A stretch of DNA of 64,000 nucleotides from Micromonospora yangpuensis (GCF_900091615.1 NZ_FMIA01000002.1:1116001-1180000); one strand, 5' to 3'; positions 7,676 through 16,933 are shown, counted from the stretch's first letter. Notes: a model not told the origin generated them from the sequence alone. Made by a program: numbers and translations.

Positions 7676-8530
7676 GTGGGCGAAATGTCGGAAAGTGGAC
7701 GCCTGGTGCTGCTCGGCGCGCCGCTGGGCAACCCGGCCGACGCCTCCACCCGGCTCCGCGAGGTCCTCGCCACCGTCGACGTGGTCGCCGCCGAGGACAC
7801 CCGCCGGCTGACCCGGCTCGCCAAGGACCTCGACGTACGCATCGAGGGCCGGATCGTGTCGTACTTCGAGGGCAACGAGGAACGGCGTACCCCCGAACTG
7901 GTCGACGTGCTGCGCGCCGGGCACCACGTCGCCCTGGTCACCGACGGCGGCATGCCCAGCGTGTCGGACCCCGGCTACCGGCTGGTCACCGCCGCGCTGG
8001 CGGCGGGCGTGCCGGTCACCGCCGCGCCCGGCCCCAGCGCGGTGACCACCGCGTTGGCGCTGTCCGGGCTGCCCAGCGACCGGTTCTGCTTCGAGGGGTT
8101 CCTGCCCCGCGCCCCCGCCGCCCGCCGGGCCCGGCTGCGCTCGCTGGCCACCGAGGAGCGGACCCTGGTGCTCTTCGAGGCCACCCACCGGATCGTCGGC
8201 GCGCTCGCCGACCTGGCCGCCGAGTTCGGCTCCGACCGGCCCGCCGCGCTCTGCCGGGAGCTGACCAAGACCTACGAGGAGGTGGTCCGCCGCCCGCTGG
8301 GCGAGCTGGCCCGGTGGGCCGCCGAGGCGACACCGCGCGGCGAGATCACCCTGGTGGTGGCCGGTGCCGTGCCGACCGCCGGGCAGCGGCCGGACGACGG
8401 CACGCTGCGCGCCGAGGTGGCCGGACGGGAGGCCGCCGGGCTGTCCCGGCGGGACGCGATCACCGAGGTCGCCGCCGAACACGGCCTGCGCCGCCGGGAG
8501 CTCTACACCATCGTGCACAGCCCACAGTGA
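7676..8530 (+). CDS. rsmI: 16S rRNA (cytidine1402-2'-O)-methyltransferase
   Basis: RsmI methylates the ribose of C1402 in the ribosomal P-site using SAM. The 284-residue product has the tetrapyrrole-methylase fold signatures GRLVLLGAPLGNPAD near the N-terminus, AAEDTRRL, VTDGGMPSVSDPGYRLV and APGPSAVTTALALSGL, followed by FEGFLPR. The start is the GTG at 7676 because AGGAG lies 8 bases upstream. An in-frame ATG three codons later is the alternative. The order pmt<->rsmI-metG agrees with mycobacteria. Confidence 0.95.
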   Translation: MGEMSESGRLVLLGAPLGNPADASTRLREVLATVDVVAAEDTRRLTRLAKDLDVRIEGRIVSYFEGNEERRTPELVDVLRAGHHVALVTDGGMPSVSDPGYRLVTAALAAGVPVTAAPGPSAVTTALALSGLPSDRFCFEGFLPRAPAARRARLRSLATEERTLVLFEATHRIVGALADLAAEFGSDRPAALCRELTKTYEEVVRRPLGELARWAAEATPRGEITLVVAGAVPTAGQRPDDGTLRAEVAGREAAGLSRRDAITEVAAEHGLRRRELYTIVHSPQ

Positions 8531-8617
8531 GCTGACGTCGCTCCGGCGGTGACCTGACGTCGGGGGTCCGGCGGTGCCCTGACGCCGGGCTCCGGCGGTG
8601 GCCTGACGTCGGGTCAC
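8527..8617. repeat. Four imperfect ~24-bp tandem repeats between rsmI and the next gene
   Basis: Units begin at 8527, 8549, 8574 and 8598, each reading roughly GTGNCCTGACGTCGGG then CTCCGGCG. They fill the whole gap and touch the stop codons of both flanking convergent genes. Confidence 0.75.
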
Positions 8618-9507
8618 CAGGCGGCGGCGAGGAAGCCCAGGGTGGTCAGCAGCGGGCCGGCGCAGGTGGCGGCCACCGCCCAGCGCCGCAGCCGGGGGTC
8701 GGGCAGTCGGGTCGCGCCGCCGAACCGGACCATGCCGGCGGTGCAGCCGGCCACCGCGAGCAGGCCGAGCAGCCACCGCAGGTGCTGCCCGACGCCGGTG
8801 TCGGCGTACGCGGTGGTGCCCTCCGGGCCGGTCATCCGGGCCGGCAGCACCGTACCCGGGTCGGTCTGGTCGGCCGGTACGCCGCTGAGCCGTACCCCGT
8901 GGGCGACGAACCGCCCGTCGGCGGCGGCGAAGTTGCCCCGGCAACGCTGCGCCAACCCGCCGCCGGTGCACTCGCCCACCACCACGCTGCCCCGGGTCGC
9001 GTGCCCCGCCGCCAGCCACAGCGGCCCGACGCTGACCCAGGCGAAGAACGCGGCCAGCAGGCTGAACAGCACCAGGGCGGAGAGGCCGGGCAGCGGATCG
9101 GGCGGATGGTTGCTCCGGCCCTCCCGCCGGCGTCGGGTCGAGCCGCCCGGGGACGCGTCGGCGCGTTTCGCCTTCCGCTCGGCCCGGATCGGGGTGCCGT
9201 CCCAGTGCACCTCCTCGATCGGCAGCCAGAACGCCTCCTCGGAGTCCGTCGTACCGGGGTCGGCGGCCGGCGCCCGGCGGTGCTGCCGGACGGGCACCCG
9301 GCTCGGCACGGCGTCCATCGGCGCACCGGTCGTCGGCTCCGTCTCGACCACCGTCTCGATCACCTGGGTCACCGCGGTCGGGTCACCGCGGCGCTGGGGG
9401 GCGACCGCCGGACCGCGCGGCGCAGTCGGCCCGGTGGGCCCCTCGGGTGCCTCCGGCGGCTGGTCGTCGGACTCGCGGGCGGTTCCTCTGCCAGTCACGA
9501 TGTTCAT
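8614..9507 (-). CDS. Hypothetical membrane protein, three to four helices
   Basis: The 297-residue product starts at the ATG at 9507 (MNIVTGRG). No clear Shine-Dalgarno sequence is visible. Residues 1-145 are polar and rich in Pro, Thr, Arg and Glu. A helix follows ([20 protein letters not shown]), then an extracytoplasmic segment of ~90 residues with two cysteines ([12 protein letters not shown]), and two or three C-terminal helices. It probably belongs to a family restricted to this lineage. Function is unknown. It sits between rsmI and metG, facing rsmI. Confidence 0.75.
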   Translation of the reverse strand: MNIVTGRGTARESDDQPPEAPEGPTGPTAPRGPAVAPQRRGDPTAVTQVIETVVETEPTTGAPMDAVPSRVPVRQHRRAPAADPGTTDSEEAFWLPIEEVHWDGTPIRAERKAKRADASPGGSTRRRREGRSNHPPDPLPGLSALVLFSLLAAFFAWVSVGPLWLAAGHATRGSVVVGECTGGGLAQRCRGNFAAADGRFVAHGVRLSGVPADQTDPGTVLPARMTGPEGTTAYADTGVGQHLRWLLGLLAVAGCTAGMVRFGGATRLPDPRLRRWAVAATCAGPLLTTLGFLAAAW

Positions 9508-9620
9508 TGGACACCGCCGGAGGGGAGCACCCGGGCAGCTCAGGCCGCGTGTCGGCGACAATTCGGACAGGGTTGGCCCCGGACGGGCCTATTGGTTCGC
9601 GGCCACCCGGGGGCGGTCAC

Positions 9621-9626
9621 TAGGCT
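9621..9626 (+). promoter_or_regulatory. Leaderless -10 box of metG
   Basis: TAGGCT ends 8 bases before the metG ATG, placing the transcription start at or next to the start codon. Confidence 0.65.
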
Positions 9627-9634
9627 TGCTGGTC

Positions 9635-11437
9635 ATGAGTCACGTTCTCGCGGCGGTGGCCTGGCCGTACGCCAACGGCCCACGCCACATCGGCCACGTC
9701 TCCGGTTTCGGCGTACCCTCCGACGTCTTCGCCCGGTACATGCGGATGGCCGGCCACGACGTGCTCATGGTCTCCGGCACCGACGAGCACGGCACCCCGA
9801 TCCAGGTGCAGGCGGACAGCGAGGGCGTCAAGCCGCGCGAGCTGGCCGACCGGTACAACCGGGTGATCGTGGAGGACCTGCTCGGCCTCGGCCTCTCCTA
9901 CGACCTGTTCACCCGGACCACCACCGGCAACCACTACGCCGTGGTGCAGCAGCTCTTCGAGGGACTGCACCACAACGGGTACGTCGTCACCAAGACCACG
10001 ATGGGGGCGATCTCCCCGTCCACCGGCCGGACCCTGCCCGACCGGTACATCGAGGGCACCTGCCCGATCTGCGGGTACGACAGCGCCCGGGGCGACCAGT
10101 GCGACAACTGCGGCAACCAGCTCGACCCGGTCGACCTGATCAACCCCCGCTCGAAGATCAACGGGGAGACGCCGCAGTTCGTCGAGACCGAGCACTTCTT
10201 CCTCGACCTGCCCGCCCTGGCCGACGTGCTGCGCGGCTGGCTGGACACCCGCGAGGGCTGGCGGCCCAACGTGCTGCGGTTCTCCCGGAACCTCCTCGAC
10301 GACCTGCAGCCCCGGGCCATCACCCGGGACCTGGAGTGGGGGGTGCCGATCCCGCTCGAAGGCTGGCGGGAGCGCGGCGACAAGCGGATCTACGTCTGGT
10401 TCGACGCGGTCATCGGCTACCTGTCGGCCTCCATCGAGTGGGCCCGCCGCTCGGGTGACCCGGAGGCCTGGCGGAGGTGGTGGTCCACCGACGGCGCCGG
10501 CAAGGACGCCCGGGCCTACTACTTCATGGGCAAGGACAACATCGTCTTCCACTCGGTGATCTGGCCGGCCCTGCTGGCCGGGTACTCCGGCGAGGGGGCC
10601 AAGGACGGCGAGCCGGGCGAGCTGGGCCGGCTCAACCTGCCCACCGAGGTGGTGGCCAGCGAGTTCCTCACCATGGAGGGTCGCAAGTTCTCCTCCTCCC
10701 GCAAGGTCGTCATCTACGTCCGGGACTTCCTGGAACGCTACGACGCCGACGCGCTGCGCTACTTCATCTCGGTGGCCGGCCCGGAGAGCAACGACACCGA
10801 CTTCACCTGGTCGGAGTTCCTCCGCCGCAACAACGACGAGCTGGTGGCCGGCTGGGGCAACCTGGTCAACCGGTCGATCTCGATGGCGGCGAAGAACTTC
10901 GGCGCGATCCCGCCGGTCGACCCGGCCGGGCTCACCGAGGCCGACGAGGCGCTGCTCGCGGTGGCCCGCGCCGGCTTCGACACGGTGGGCGACCTGATCG
11001 CCCGACACCGGCAGAAGCAGGCCATCGGCGAGGCGATGCGGGTGGTCGCCGAGGCCAACCGGTACCTGTCCGACCAGGCGCCGTGGAAGCTCAAGGCCGA
11101 GGCGGACAAGCCCCGGATGGGCACCATCCTGCACACCGTCCTGCAGGTGGTCAGCGACGCCAACACGCTGCTCACCCCGTTCCTGCCGCACTCCGCGCAG
11201 CAGGTCCACGAGCTGCTCGGCGGCACCGGCGTGCACGCGCCGATGCCCACCATCGTCGAGGTCGACGATCTCGACGCCGGGCCGGCGTACCCGGTGCTGA
11301 CCGGTGACTACACGGTCGGGGCGCGGTGGGAGTCCGTACCCGTGGAGGCCGGCCGGGCGCTCGCGGCGCCGAAGCCGGTCTTCCGCAAGCTCGACCCGTC
11401 GATCGTCGAGGAGGAGCTGGCCCGCCTCGAAGGCTGA
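9635..11437 (+). CDS. metG: Methionyl-tRNA synthetase
   Basis: The enzyme charges tRNA-Met in the cytoplasm. The 600-residue product has the class I HIGH motif (PRHIGH, residues 17-21), a zinc knuckle with four cysteines (CPICGY...CDNCG near residue 145), the KMSKS counterpart [10 protein letters not shown] near residue 350, and an alpha-helical anticodon-binding domain ([15 protein letters not shown] onward). It lacks the C-terminal EMAP-like tRNA-binding domain, like other actinobacterial enzymes. No ribosome site is visible and the start is set by a leaderless promoter. Confidence 0.97.
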   Translation: MSHVLAAVAWPYANGPRHIGHVSGFGVPSDVFARYMRMAGHDVLMVSGTDEHGTPIQVQADSEGVKPRELADRYNRVIVEDLLGLGLSYDLFTRTTTGNHYAVVQQLFEGLHHNGYVVTKTTMGAISPSTGRTLPDRYIEGTCPICGYDSARGDQCDNCGNQLDPVDLINPRSKINGETPQFVETEHFFLDLPALADVLRGWLDTREGWRPNVLRFSRNLLDDLQPRAITRDLEWGVPIPLEGWRERGDKRIYVWFDAVIGYLSASIEWARRSGDPEAWRRWWSTDGAGKDARAYYFMGKDNIVFHSVIWPALLAGYSGEGAKDGEPGELGRLNLPTEVVASEFLTMEGRKFSSSRKVVIYVRDFLERYDADALRYFISVAGPESNDTDFTWSEFLRRNNDELVAGWGNLVNRSISMAAKNFGAIPPVDPAGLTEADEALLAVARAGFDTVGDLIARHRQKQAIGEAMRVVAEANRYLSDQAPWKLKAEADKPRMGTILHTVLQVVSDANTLLTPFLPHSAQQVHELLGGTGVHAPMPTIVEVDDLDAGPAYPVLTGDYTVGARWESVPVEAGRALAAPKPVFRKLDPSIVEEELARLEG

Positions 11438-11443
11438 GCCGAC

Positions 11444-11472
11444 GCGGCCCCGGGGGTGGTCCCCGGGGCCGC
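11444..11472. terminator. Bidirectional terminator between metG and the hydrolase gene
   Basis: GCGGCCCCGGGG (11444-11455) pairs exactly with CCCCGGGGCCGC (11461-11472), loop five bases. It separates two convergent genes. Confidence 0.8.
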
Positions 11473-11490
11473 GCTTCGTGGTGCGGTCGG

Positions 11491-12342
11491 TCAGGCGCGG
11501 GCCATCGCCGGCTGTCCGATGAACTCCATGATCGCCCGGTTCACCTCGGACGCGTTGGTCCACGGGATGCCGTGCGGAGCGCCCTTGAGCGTGACCAGCT
11601 CGCTGTTGGGCAGCATCGGCTGCAACCGCTGACCGGTCTTGGCGTACGGCAGCACGTTGTCCTGGTCGCCCTGGACGATCAGCACCGGCACGTCGATCCG
11701 GGGCAGGTCACCCCGGAAGTCGGTGAGCCAGGCGTCCACCGAGTTCAGGGTGGCGATCGCCGAGGCCCGCGCGCCGATCTGCCAGTGCCCCTGGTACGCC
11801 TCCTCGCTGACCAGCTTGCCCTTGTTCTGCTGGTAGTTGAAGAAGGCGTCGCAGAAGGTGGTCAGGTAGGCGAACCGGTCGTCGACGATCGCCTTCTTGA
11901 ACCCGTCGAAGAGGCTCTGCTCGACCCCCTCGGGGTTGTCGGCGGTCTTCAACAGGTACGGCGCCAACGGCGCGAGCAGCACCGCCCGGTCCACCCGGTC
12001 CGACCCGTACGCGCCCAGGTAGCGGGTCACCTCACCGGTGCCCATCGAGTGCCCGACCAGGATCACGTTGTTCAGGTTCAGCTCGGTCAGCAGCACGTCC
12101 AGGTCGGCGGCGAAGGTGTCGTAGTCGTACCCGGTGGCCGGCTGGGCGGAGCTGCCGTAACCACGCCGGTCGTAGGTGATCGTCCGGTATCCCGCCGCGA
12201 GCAGCGGCCCGACCTGTTTCTCCCAGGTCGCCCCGTTGAACGGGAACCCGTGGATCAACACGACCGGCTGGCCGGACCCGTGGTCCTCGTAGTACAGGTC
12301 GATGGGCGCGAGGTTCTCCGCGCCGACGGTGACGAAGGGCAT
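11491..12342 (-). CDS. Alpha/beta hydrolase, cofactor-free haloperoxidase-like
   Basis: The 283-residue cytoplasmic product has the alpha/beta-hydrolase layout: oxyanion segment LIHGFPFNGATWEKQ, DRRGYGSSAQP, nucleophile elbow VGHSMGTGE (Ser99), acid segment QGDQDNVLP (Asp226/228) and His257 in GAPHGIPW. These features match the esterases annotated as non-heme chloroperoxidases. The physiological substrate cannot be read from the sequence. The ATG at 12342 is preferred to an upstream ATG because AGGAG lies 7 bases before it. It is a single gene facing metG. Confidence 0.88.
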   Translation of the reverse strand: MPFVTVGAENLAPIDLYYEDHGSGQPVVLIHGFPFNGATWEKQVGPLLAAGYRTITYDRRGYGSSAQPATGYDYDTFAADLDVLLTELNLNNVILVGHSMGTGEVTRYLGAYGSDRVDRAVLLAPLAPYLLKTADNPEGVEQSLFDGFKKAIVDDRFAYLTTFCDAFFNYQQNKGKLVSEEAYQGHWQIGARASAIATLNSVDAWLTDFRGDLPRIDVPVLIVQGDQDNVLPYAKTGQRLQPMLPNSELVTLKGAPHGIPWTNASEVNRAIMEFIGQPAMARA

Positions 12343-12478
12343 GCGGATCTCCTGATCAACTGGCGTCTCGGACACCCACGCCTACCCGACCCGCCGCCCG
12401 TTATGCCGACCCCTCCGTTTGAACCGAACCCGACCGGTGTCCGTTGGAAGGGACTGGGCCGAGAGCACAGGGGTGAAA

Positions 12479-13702
12479 ATGTCGGATACAGATGGGTTGC
12501 GCGAGGCGTGGCTGTTGGCGGAGGGAATGGGGGATTATTCAGCCGAGGAGTTGACTAGGTATTTTGGGGATTACCGGGGTGAGGAATATGACCCCGGTGA
12601 GCTGGACGGACTCCTTGAGGAGTCGAGGGACCTTCATCCGGAGGGGGCGGGCGAAGGCTACCCGGAAGGCGGGGATCAGCGAAGTGATCCTCTCTCGGTA
12701 TCCGGGCGGCTAGCGGCCCCGACGGCTTGCGTCGACATTCCTGAGAAAGTGGCCGGGTCTCGCCGAGTTCGTGCCGATCTCGTCTGGGCCGAGCTTCTGA
12801 GAAGCCACGCGAAGGGTGACCTGGATCGGACGAAGAAAAAGGTGGTTGTCCAGCATCTGAGTGAGATCAAGGCGGACAGGGCTCGGCTGGGAAGGGCCCA
12901 GCTGAAGTTCTTCGACGATCACCCTAATTATGCGGACAAGTACCTTAAAGTTGGCTCGAAGAATCATTCGCTTCTGCAGGATTTCAGGAAGGGTGACTCG
13001 ACAGCTCCCGTACCCGTACCCATGCCCGTACCTCATACCGGGCGCTCTCGTACTGATTCCGAGTGGGCTGATCTTCTCCTGCAGCGCGCAGCCGGTGCCC
13101 AGGTGGACGCCAGGACGAAGAAGACCGTCACCACGCATCTGGCTGATATCAAAAGAGACAAAATCCGGTTGGGGCCTGAGCAGTTGGCGTTCTTCGCTGC
13201 TCACCCCGACAGTGCCGAGAAGTACCTCGTCCCCGGCTCGGTCAACCATGCGGACCTTGAGACGTTCAGGAAAACCGGATTGGCGACCAGGGCGCCGAGA
13301 GAGATCAGACATCGCGCCGATGCCGAATGGGCCGGGCTCCTCGAAGCCCACGCCACGGACCAGGTGATGACCCCGAGCGACCTGAAGGCCGCCGACACCT
13401 ACCTGAGTGACATCAAGAGGGGGAAGATTGTCCTCAAGAGGCAGGTGGCGGAGGTGTTCATCGATCATCCCCATTATGCGAATGCCTATCTGCCGTCCGA
13501 TCACCGGAAGCGGGAGCCTTACGAGGAGTTGAAGAAGGCTCGCGAAACTGTCGCAGCAGAGGGGACGGTGGCGGTGTATCAGGTGGCGCGAGCGACGGTG
13601 CCGGGGGCGGTCGCCGGTGTGCCGCCGCTGCGTCTTCCCAGCCTGTCCGGGCCGCCCCTGCTCAGAGGCGATACGGCAGGTCGACGCCCCGGTCGTCGGT
13701 GA
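12479..13702 (+). CDS. Orphan protein with three tandem ~75-residue helical repeats
   Basis: The 407-residue product contains three repeats, roughly at residues 95-172, 188-265 and 275-350. Each reads (S/A)xWAxLLxxxA then TKKxVxxHLxxIKxDKxRLGxxQLxFFxxHPxxAxKYLxxGSxNHxxLxxFRK. The third copy is the most divergent. The N-terminal 70 residues are acidic, and the C-terminus is an Ala/Pro/Arg-rich tail. No signal peptide or catalytic motif is seen. Base composition is less GC-rich than the neighbours (for example GATTATTCAGCC), so it was probably acquired or is under different selection. The basic, helical repeats could bind nucleic acid or another protein, but this is speculation. Start at the ATG at 12479, with a GTG two codons upstream as the alternative. 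Confidence 0.72.
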   Translation: MSDTDGLREAWLLAEGMGDYSAEELTRYFGDYRGEEYDPGELDGLLEESRDLHPEGAGEGYPEGGDQRSDPLSVSGRLAAPTACVDIPEKVAGSRRVRADLVWAELLRSHAKGDLDRTKKKVVVQHLSEIKADRARLGRAQLKFFDDHPNYADKYLKVGSKNHSLLQDFRKGDSTAPVPVPMPVPHTGRSRTDSEWADLLLQRAAGAQVDARTKKTVTTHLADIKRDKIRLGPEQLAFFAAHPDSAEKYLVPGSVNHADLETFRKTGLATRAPREIRHRADAEWAGLLEAHATDQVMTPSDLKAADTYLSDIKRGKIVLKRQVAEVFIDHPHYANAYLPSDHRKREPYEELKKARETVAAEGTVAVYQVARATVPGAVAGVPPLRLPSLSGPPLLRGDTAGRRPGRR

Positions 13703-13821
13703 CCTCGGCGGCCGGGCCCACCTCTCGTGGACACCCTGCCTCCCGAGTGGGGACGATCTCTGGGCGGGGAAGAGGCCGGGAGCCCCGGCCCCGGGGGTGG
13801 GTGTGTGATCCTCGCCAGGTG

Positions 13822-14865
13822 ATGAATGAGCCGACTGAGTCCCGCAAGCAGCGCGCCGCCCGCCGGGCCGGCGAGTTCCCGCCCGCGCCCGAGCCGCTGC
13901 CGGTGGCCGTACCGGACAGCCACACCCACCTGGACATCACGGTCGCCGAGGCCGGCGTACCCCTGTTCGGGTCGGGCGCGCCCGACGAGGCGGCGGCGAC
14001 GGTCGATACCGCCGCCACCTCGGCGGTGACCGGGGCCGCCGTGAACGCGGTGGCCGCGACCGGCGCGCTGGCCGCGGTGGATCCGCTGGCCGCCGCCGAC
14101 GCGGTCGCCGCCGCCGACTCCGGGCTGGTGACCGATCCGGTCGACGCCATCGTGCGGGTCGCCGCCGCCGCCGGGGTGGACCGGCTGGTCCAGGTCGGGG
14201 TGGACGTCGAGTCGTCGCGGTGGGGGGCGCGGCTCGCGGCCCGGCACCCGGCGGTGCTGGCCACCGTCGCGCTGCACCCGAACGAGGCCCCCCGGCTGGC
14301 CGACCTGGACGCCGCGCTGCGCGAGATCGAGGCCCTCGCCGCGCTGGACGAGGTACGCGGCATCGGCGAGACCGGGATGGACTTCTTCCGCACCGGCGAG
14401 GACGGTCGGGCAGTGCAGGAGGAGAGCTTCCGGGCACACATCGCCATCGCCAAGCGGTACGGCAAGACCCTGGTGATCCACGACCGGGACGCGCACGCCG
14501 ACGTGCTGCGCATCCTGGACGACGAGGGCGCACCCGACACGGTGGTGCTGCACTGCTTCTCCGGTGACGCCGGGTTCGCCGCCGAGTGCGTCCGCCGGGG
14601 CTACCTGCTCAGCTTCGCCGGCACGGTCACCTTCGCCAGCGCCCACGCGCTGCGGGCAGCCGCCGCCGTCACCCCACCGGAGCAGCTGCTGGTGGAGACG
14701 GATGCGCCGTACCTGACGCCCACGCCGTACCGGGGGCGGCCGAACGCCTCGTACCTGATCCCGCTGACCGTGCGGTCCCTCGCCGCGACCACCGGTGTCG
14801 ACCTGGCGACGCTCTGCGGCCACCTGTCGGCCAACGGCGAACGCGCCTTCGGCCCCTGGCTCTGA
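13822..14865 (+). CDS. tatD: TatD-family metal-dependent deoxyribonuclease with Ala-rich insert
   Basis: The product is a TIM-barrel hydrolase: PDSHTHLD (metal ligands), VALHPNEAP, GIGETGMDFF, LVIHDRDAHADVL, VVLHCFSGDAGFA and LVETDAPYLTP appear in order. TatD proteins act as 3'-5' DNases and contribute to DNA repair. The 347-residue product is longer than the usual ~260 because an Ala/Val-rich segment of about 45 residues (from about residue 53) follows the first strand, and a basic N-terminal extension precedes it. It lies after metG as in mycobacteria (Rv1008), but the rpfB gene that follows there is absent here. Confidence 0.92.
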   Translation: MNEPTESRKQRAARRAGEFPPAPEPLPVAVPDSHTHLDITVAEAGVPLFGSGAPDEAAATVDTAATSAVTGAAVNAVAATGALAAVDPLAAADAVAAADSGLVTDPVDAIVRVAAAAGVDRLVQVGVDVESSRWGARLAARHPAVLATVALHPNEAPRLADLDAALREIEALAALDEVRGIGETGMDFFRTGEDGRAVQEESFRAHIAIAKRYGKTLVIHDRDAHADVLRILDDEGAPDTVVLHCFSGDAGFAAECVRRGYLLSFAGTVTFASAHALRAAAAVTPPEQLLVETDAPYLTPTPYRGRPNASYLIPLTVRSLAATTGVDLATLCGHLSANGERAFGPWL

Positions 14866-14955
14866 CCTGGACGTTCTCTCGAAGCGGGCCTGAACCGAAG
14901 TCTGCGGACCACGTAGAGGATGGTGTCTCGTCGCCGCACCCGCCCGGAGTGGTCC

Positions 14956-15555
14956 ATGGAGTCGTCCGCACAATCCGCTGACACCGCCCGACATTCGTTC
15001 GAATACACCGCCTACCGCTATCTCATGGCCGGCAGGCGCTGTTCTTTCGCGCCCAGCGACGAGCACGGCCCGGACTCCGGAATGTTCACTCTGCGCATCA
15101 ATCTCTACCCCCACGAGCAGATCCACGTCGATACCCGGAGTTGGAGCGGGATCAACGCCCTGGAGGTCTACCGGATCGACTCCAGGACGAATTTCCCTGC
15201 TGCCTCGGAGATCCACCACATCGAATTCGCCTCGGCCCGGCGGAATCTCCTCACGGCGAAGCTGGTCCAGGATCTGATCGGTCGGCTCAGAACAGCTGGC
15301 CTCGATGTCGGGCAGGAAGCAAATCTCGCCGCGTCCGAGAGGCTGCTGGACGCTACGCGTGAGTACAACAGGGTCTATACCGGCCTTCGAGGTGCCGGTG
15401 GTGCTGGCCGGGCGACGGGTGTCGCGTCGGCTGCCGCTCTTCCCGTGCCCGGTGGCAGTTCACCTCCACCTAGGAGTGAGTACTCGTGGCCCTCCCCGTA
15501 CAACCCGAGAGGTGGGGCCGGAGCCGGGCAGCTCCCGGGCGTCGGCAGGCCGTGA
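14956..15555 (+). CDS. Hypothetical protein, 199 residues
   Basis: The ATG at 14956 follows a CGGAG site at 9 bases. The first ~135 residues look folded (EYTAYRYLMAGRRC, MFTLRINLYPHEQI, IDSRTNFPAASEIHHIEFAS), and the last ~55 are Gly/Pro/Ala-rich. No known family, signal or membrane segment is recognised. GC content is lower than in tatD. It opens the lineage-specific block that occupies the rpfB position, and the proline-rich tail resembles the other orphan proteins of the window. Confidence 0.65.
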   Translation: MESSAQSADTARHSFEYTAYRYLMAGRRCSFAPSDEHGPDSGMFTLRINLYPHEQIHVDTRSWSGINALEVYRIDSRTNFPAASEIHHIEFASARRNLLTAKLVQDLIGRLRTAGLDVGQEANLAASERLLDATREYNRVYTGLRGAGGAGRATGVASAAALPVPGGSSPPPRSEYSWPSPYNPRGGAGAGQLPGVGRP

Positions 15556-15562
15556 ACTAGCG

Positions 15563-15742
15563 CCTCGGCTCGTGGCGCTGCCTCGGCTTATGGCGCTGCC
15601 TCGGTTCGTGGCGGCGCCTCGGCTTATGGCGCTGCCTCGGTTCGCGGCGGCGCCTCGGTTCGCGGCGGCGTCCCGGTTCGTGGCGGCGTCCCGGTTCGTT
15701 GCGTTGTCTCGGTTCGTGGCGTTGTCTCGGTTCGTGGCGGCG
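15563..15742. repeat. 18-bp minisatellite, ten units
   Basis: Ten consecutive 18-bp units read roughly CCTCGGTTCGTGGCGGCG, with TCCCGG and TCTCGG variants towards the right. The array lies just after the stop of the preceding gene. One frame reads through it as a repeating hexapeptide, but no start or ribosome site supports translation. Confidence 0.85.
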
Positions 15743-15753
15743 TCCCGGCGGTG

Positions 15754-15804
15754 GTGAGAGGGGTGCCCTGCTATACCGAAAGCGTTAACAGGGGGCCCTT
15801 CCTT
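15754..15804 (+). repeat. 51-bp palindromic intergenic element, copy 2
   Basis: It shares GTGAGAGGGG, the central GCGTTAACA and the terminal GGGGGCCCTTCCTT with the other copies. The inner arms here are CCCTG and CAGGG, changed on both sides relative to copy 1 yet still paired. Its end overlaps the stop codon (TAA, 15805-15803) of the DUF397 gene. Confidence 0.9.
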
Positions 15805-15988
15805 ACCCCTTGAGGTGGGTGAGGAAGGTGTGCCAGGTGGCGGGGGAGAAGGTGAGGGCGGGCCCGGTCGGGTCCTTGGAGTCGCGTACCGCGACCAGGT
15901 CGGGCAGATTGTCGGCCACCTCGACGCAGTCGCCGCCGTTGCCGCTGCTGCGGGTGCTGGTGCGCCACCGTGCTCCGGTCAGGTCCAT
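15803..15988 (-). CDS. DUF397 protein, WhiJ-system partner
   Basis: The 61-residue product has the DUF397 pattern: RWRTSTRSSGNGGDCVEVA, VAVRDSKDPTGPALTF and WHTFLTHLKG. In Streptomyces such small proteins accompany WhiJ-like HTH regulators and modulate development or secondary metabolism. Its ATG overlaps the last 10 bases of the upstream XRE gene, so the two are translationally coupled. Confidence 0.92.
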   Translation of the reverse strand: MDLTGARWRTSTRSSGNGGDCVEVADNLPDLVAVRDSKDPTGPALTFSPATWHTFLTHLKG

Positions 15989-16749
15989 GTCTCGGCCACC
16001 TCGCTGATCAGGTCGACTGACTGCCAGTGGGAGAGCGCCTCGGCCCGCACGTTCTCCCAGACGTTCAGTATCGCCGCGATGTCGTCGGCGTCGCTGACCA
16101 CAGTGCCCTGCAACTGGTTGTCCAGGTAACCGGCCATCTGGTGGTCGTCGGCGGTGGCCAGCACGAACGGCCCGTTCAGCCCGGCGTAGGCCCCGACCGT
16201 GGCGGGCACCACCTGGATCTTGACATGGTCGGCCTGGGCGGCGGTGACCAGCGCGGTCAACTGCTCGCGCATGGTCGCCCGGCCGCCGACCGGGCGGCGT
16301 AGCACCGACTCGTCGACCACGGCGGCCAGCCGCGGCGGGTTCTCCGGCCGGGCGAGAATGGCCTGCCGGGCCAGCCGGTTGGCCACGTGCCGCTCGATGT
16401 CCTGGCGGGGCAGCAGACCACCGCCGGTGAGCACGGCGCGGGCGTAGGCCTCGGTCTGGAGCAACCCGGGCAACACCGTCGACTGGTACGACCGCAGCAG
16501 CACCGCCTCGCTCTCGATGTCCTGCCAGGGACGAAACCAGATGGGCTCCCGACGTCTGGTGGTGTCCGGCCAGATGTCCACGATGTCCCGGCCGAGCGCC
16601 TCGGCTGCCGCCGCCCGGTGCCGGGGATGCGGCACCCGGTCCTCCCGCAGCCACCGGGCGGGCGTCTTCGGGTCGACACCGACTCGCTCCGCGAGGGACT
16701 CCAAGGTGTGCCCGGTCTCGTGCAGAGCTGCTCGGAGCAGGTCGTTCAT
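15979..16749 (-). CDS. XRE-type HTH regulator, WhiJ-like with DUF5753 domain
   Basis: The 256-residue product has an N-terminal helix-turn-helix (residues 1-62; HTLESLAERVGVDPKTPARWL) and the C-terminal DUF5753 ligand-like domain (QSTVLPGLLQTEAYARAV through ENVRAEALSHWQS). Start at the ATG at 16749 after GGGGAGAG. It forms a two-gene operon with the overlapping DUF397 gene. Such pairs are numerous in filamentous actinomycetes and regulate neighbouring or distant developmental genes. The upstream region contains GTAGC and GCTAC half-sites flanking an AT-rich core (16752-16786) that could be an autoregulatory operator. Confidence 0.93.
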   Translation of the reverse strand: MNDLLRAALHETGHTLESLAERVGVDPKTPARWLREDRVPHPRHRAAAAEALGRDIVDIWPDTTRRREPIWFRPWQDIESEAVLLRSYQSTVLPGLLQTEAYARAVLTGGGLLPRQDIERHVANRLARQAILARPENPPRLAAVVDESVLRRPVGGRATMREQLTALVTAAQADHVKIQVVPATVGAYAGLNGPFVLATADDHQMAGYLDNQLQGTVVSDADDIAAILNVWENVRAEALSHWQSVDLISEVAETWT

Positions 16750-16892
16750 GGCTCTCCCCGGGGGTAGCAACGAATATCCACGCACCATATCGCTACGACC
16801 TGTAGTTGTCCGGTGACGTGCCGGAAGGTGGTGTCCAGGACGGCGTGGCCGGTGGAGGTCGATCCCCCTGACCCGGCGGTCACGTACGTCAC

Positions 16893-16933
16893 CGGGAGCC
16901 GGCGCGGGCCCGCCCTGCCCACGCCGGCTCCCG
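16893..16933. repeat. 12-bp stem inverted repeat in divergent region
   Basis: CGGGAGCCGGCG (16893-16904) pairs exactly with CGCCGGCTCCCG (16922-16933). It lies between the divergent XRE and small-protein genes. It could be a transcription barrier or an RNA hairpin, but no U-tract follows. Confidence 0.5.

Noticed and set aside
7592..9019. N-terminal extension of the Pmt frame to 1071 residues
   Set aside because: The extra part is antisense to rsmI and has the composition of a shadow frame. The family starts near the GTG at 7591.
12710..13504. Minus-strand frame antisense to the three-repeat protein
   Set aside because: The plus strand shows a regular repeated protein pattern. The minus frame mirrors it without family features.
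15305..15757. Plus-strand frame reading through the 18-bp minisatellite
   Set aside because: It overlaps the better supported gene at 14956-15555 in another frame and has no ribosome site. The hexapeptide repeat follows from the 18-bp unit length.
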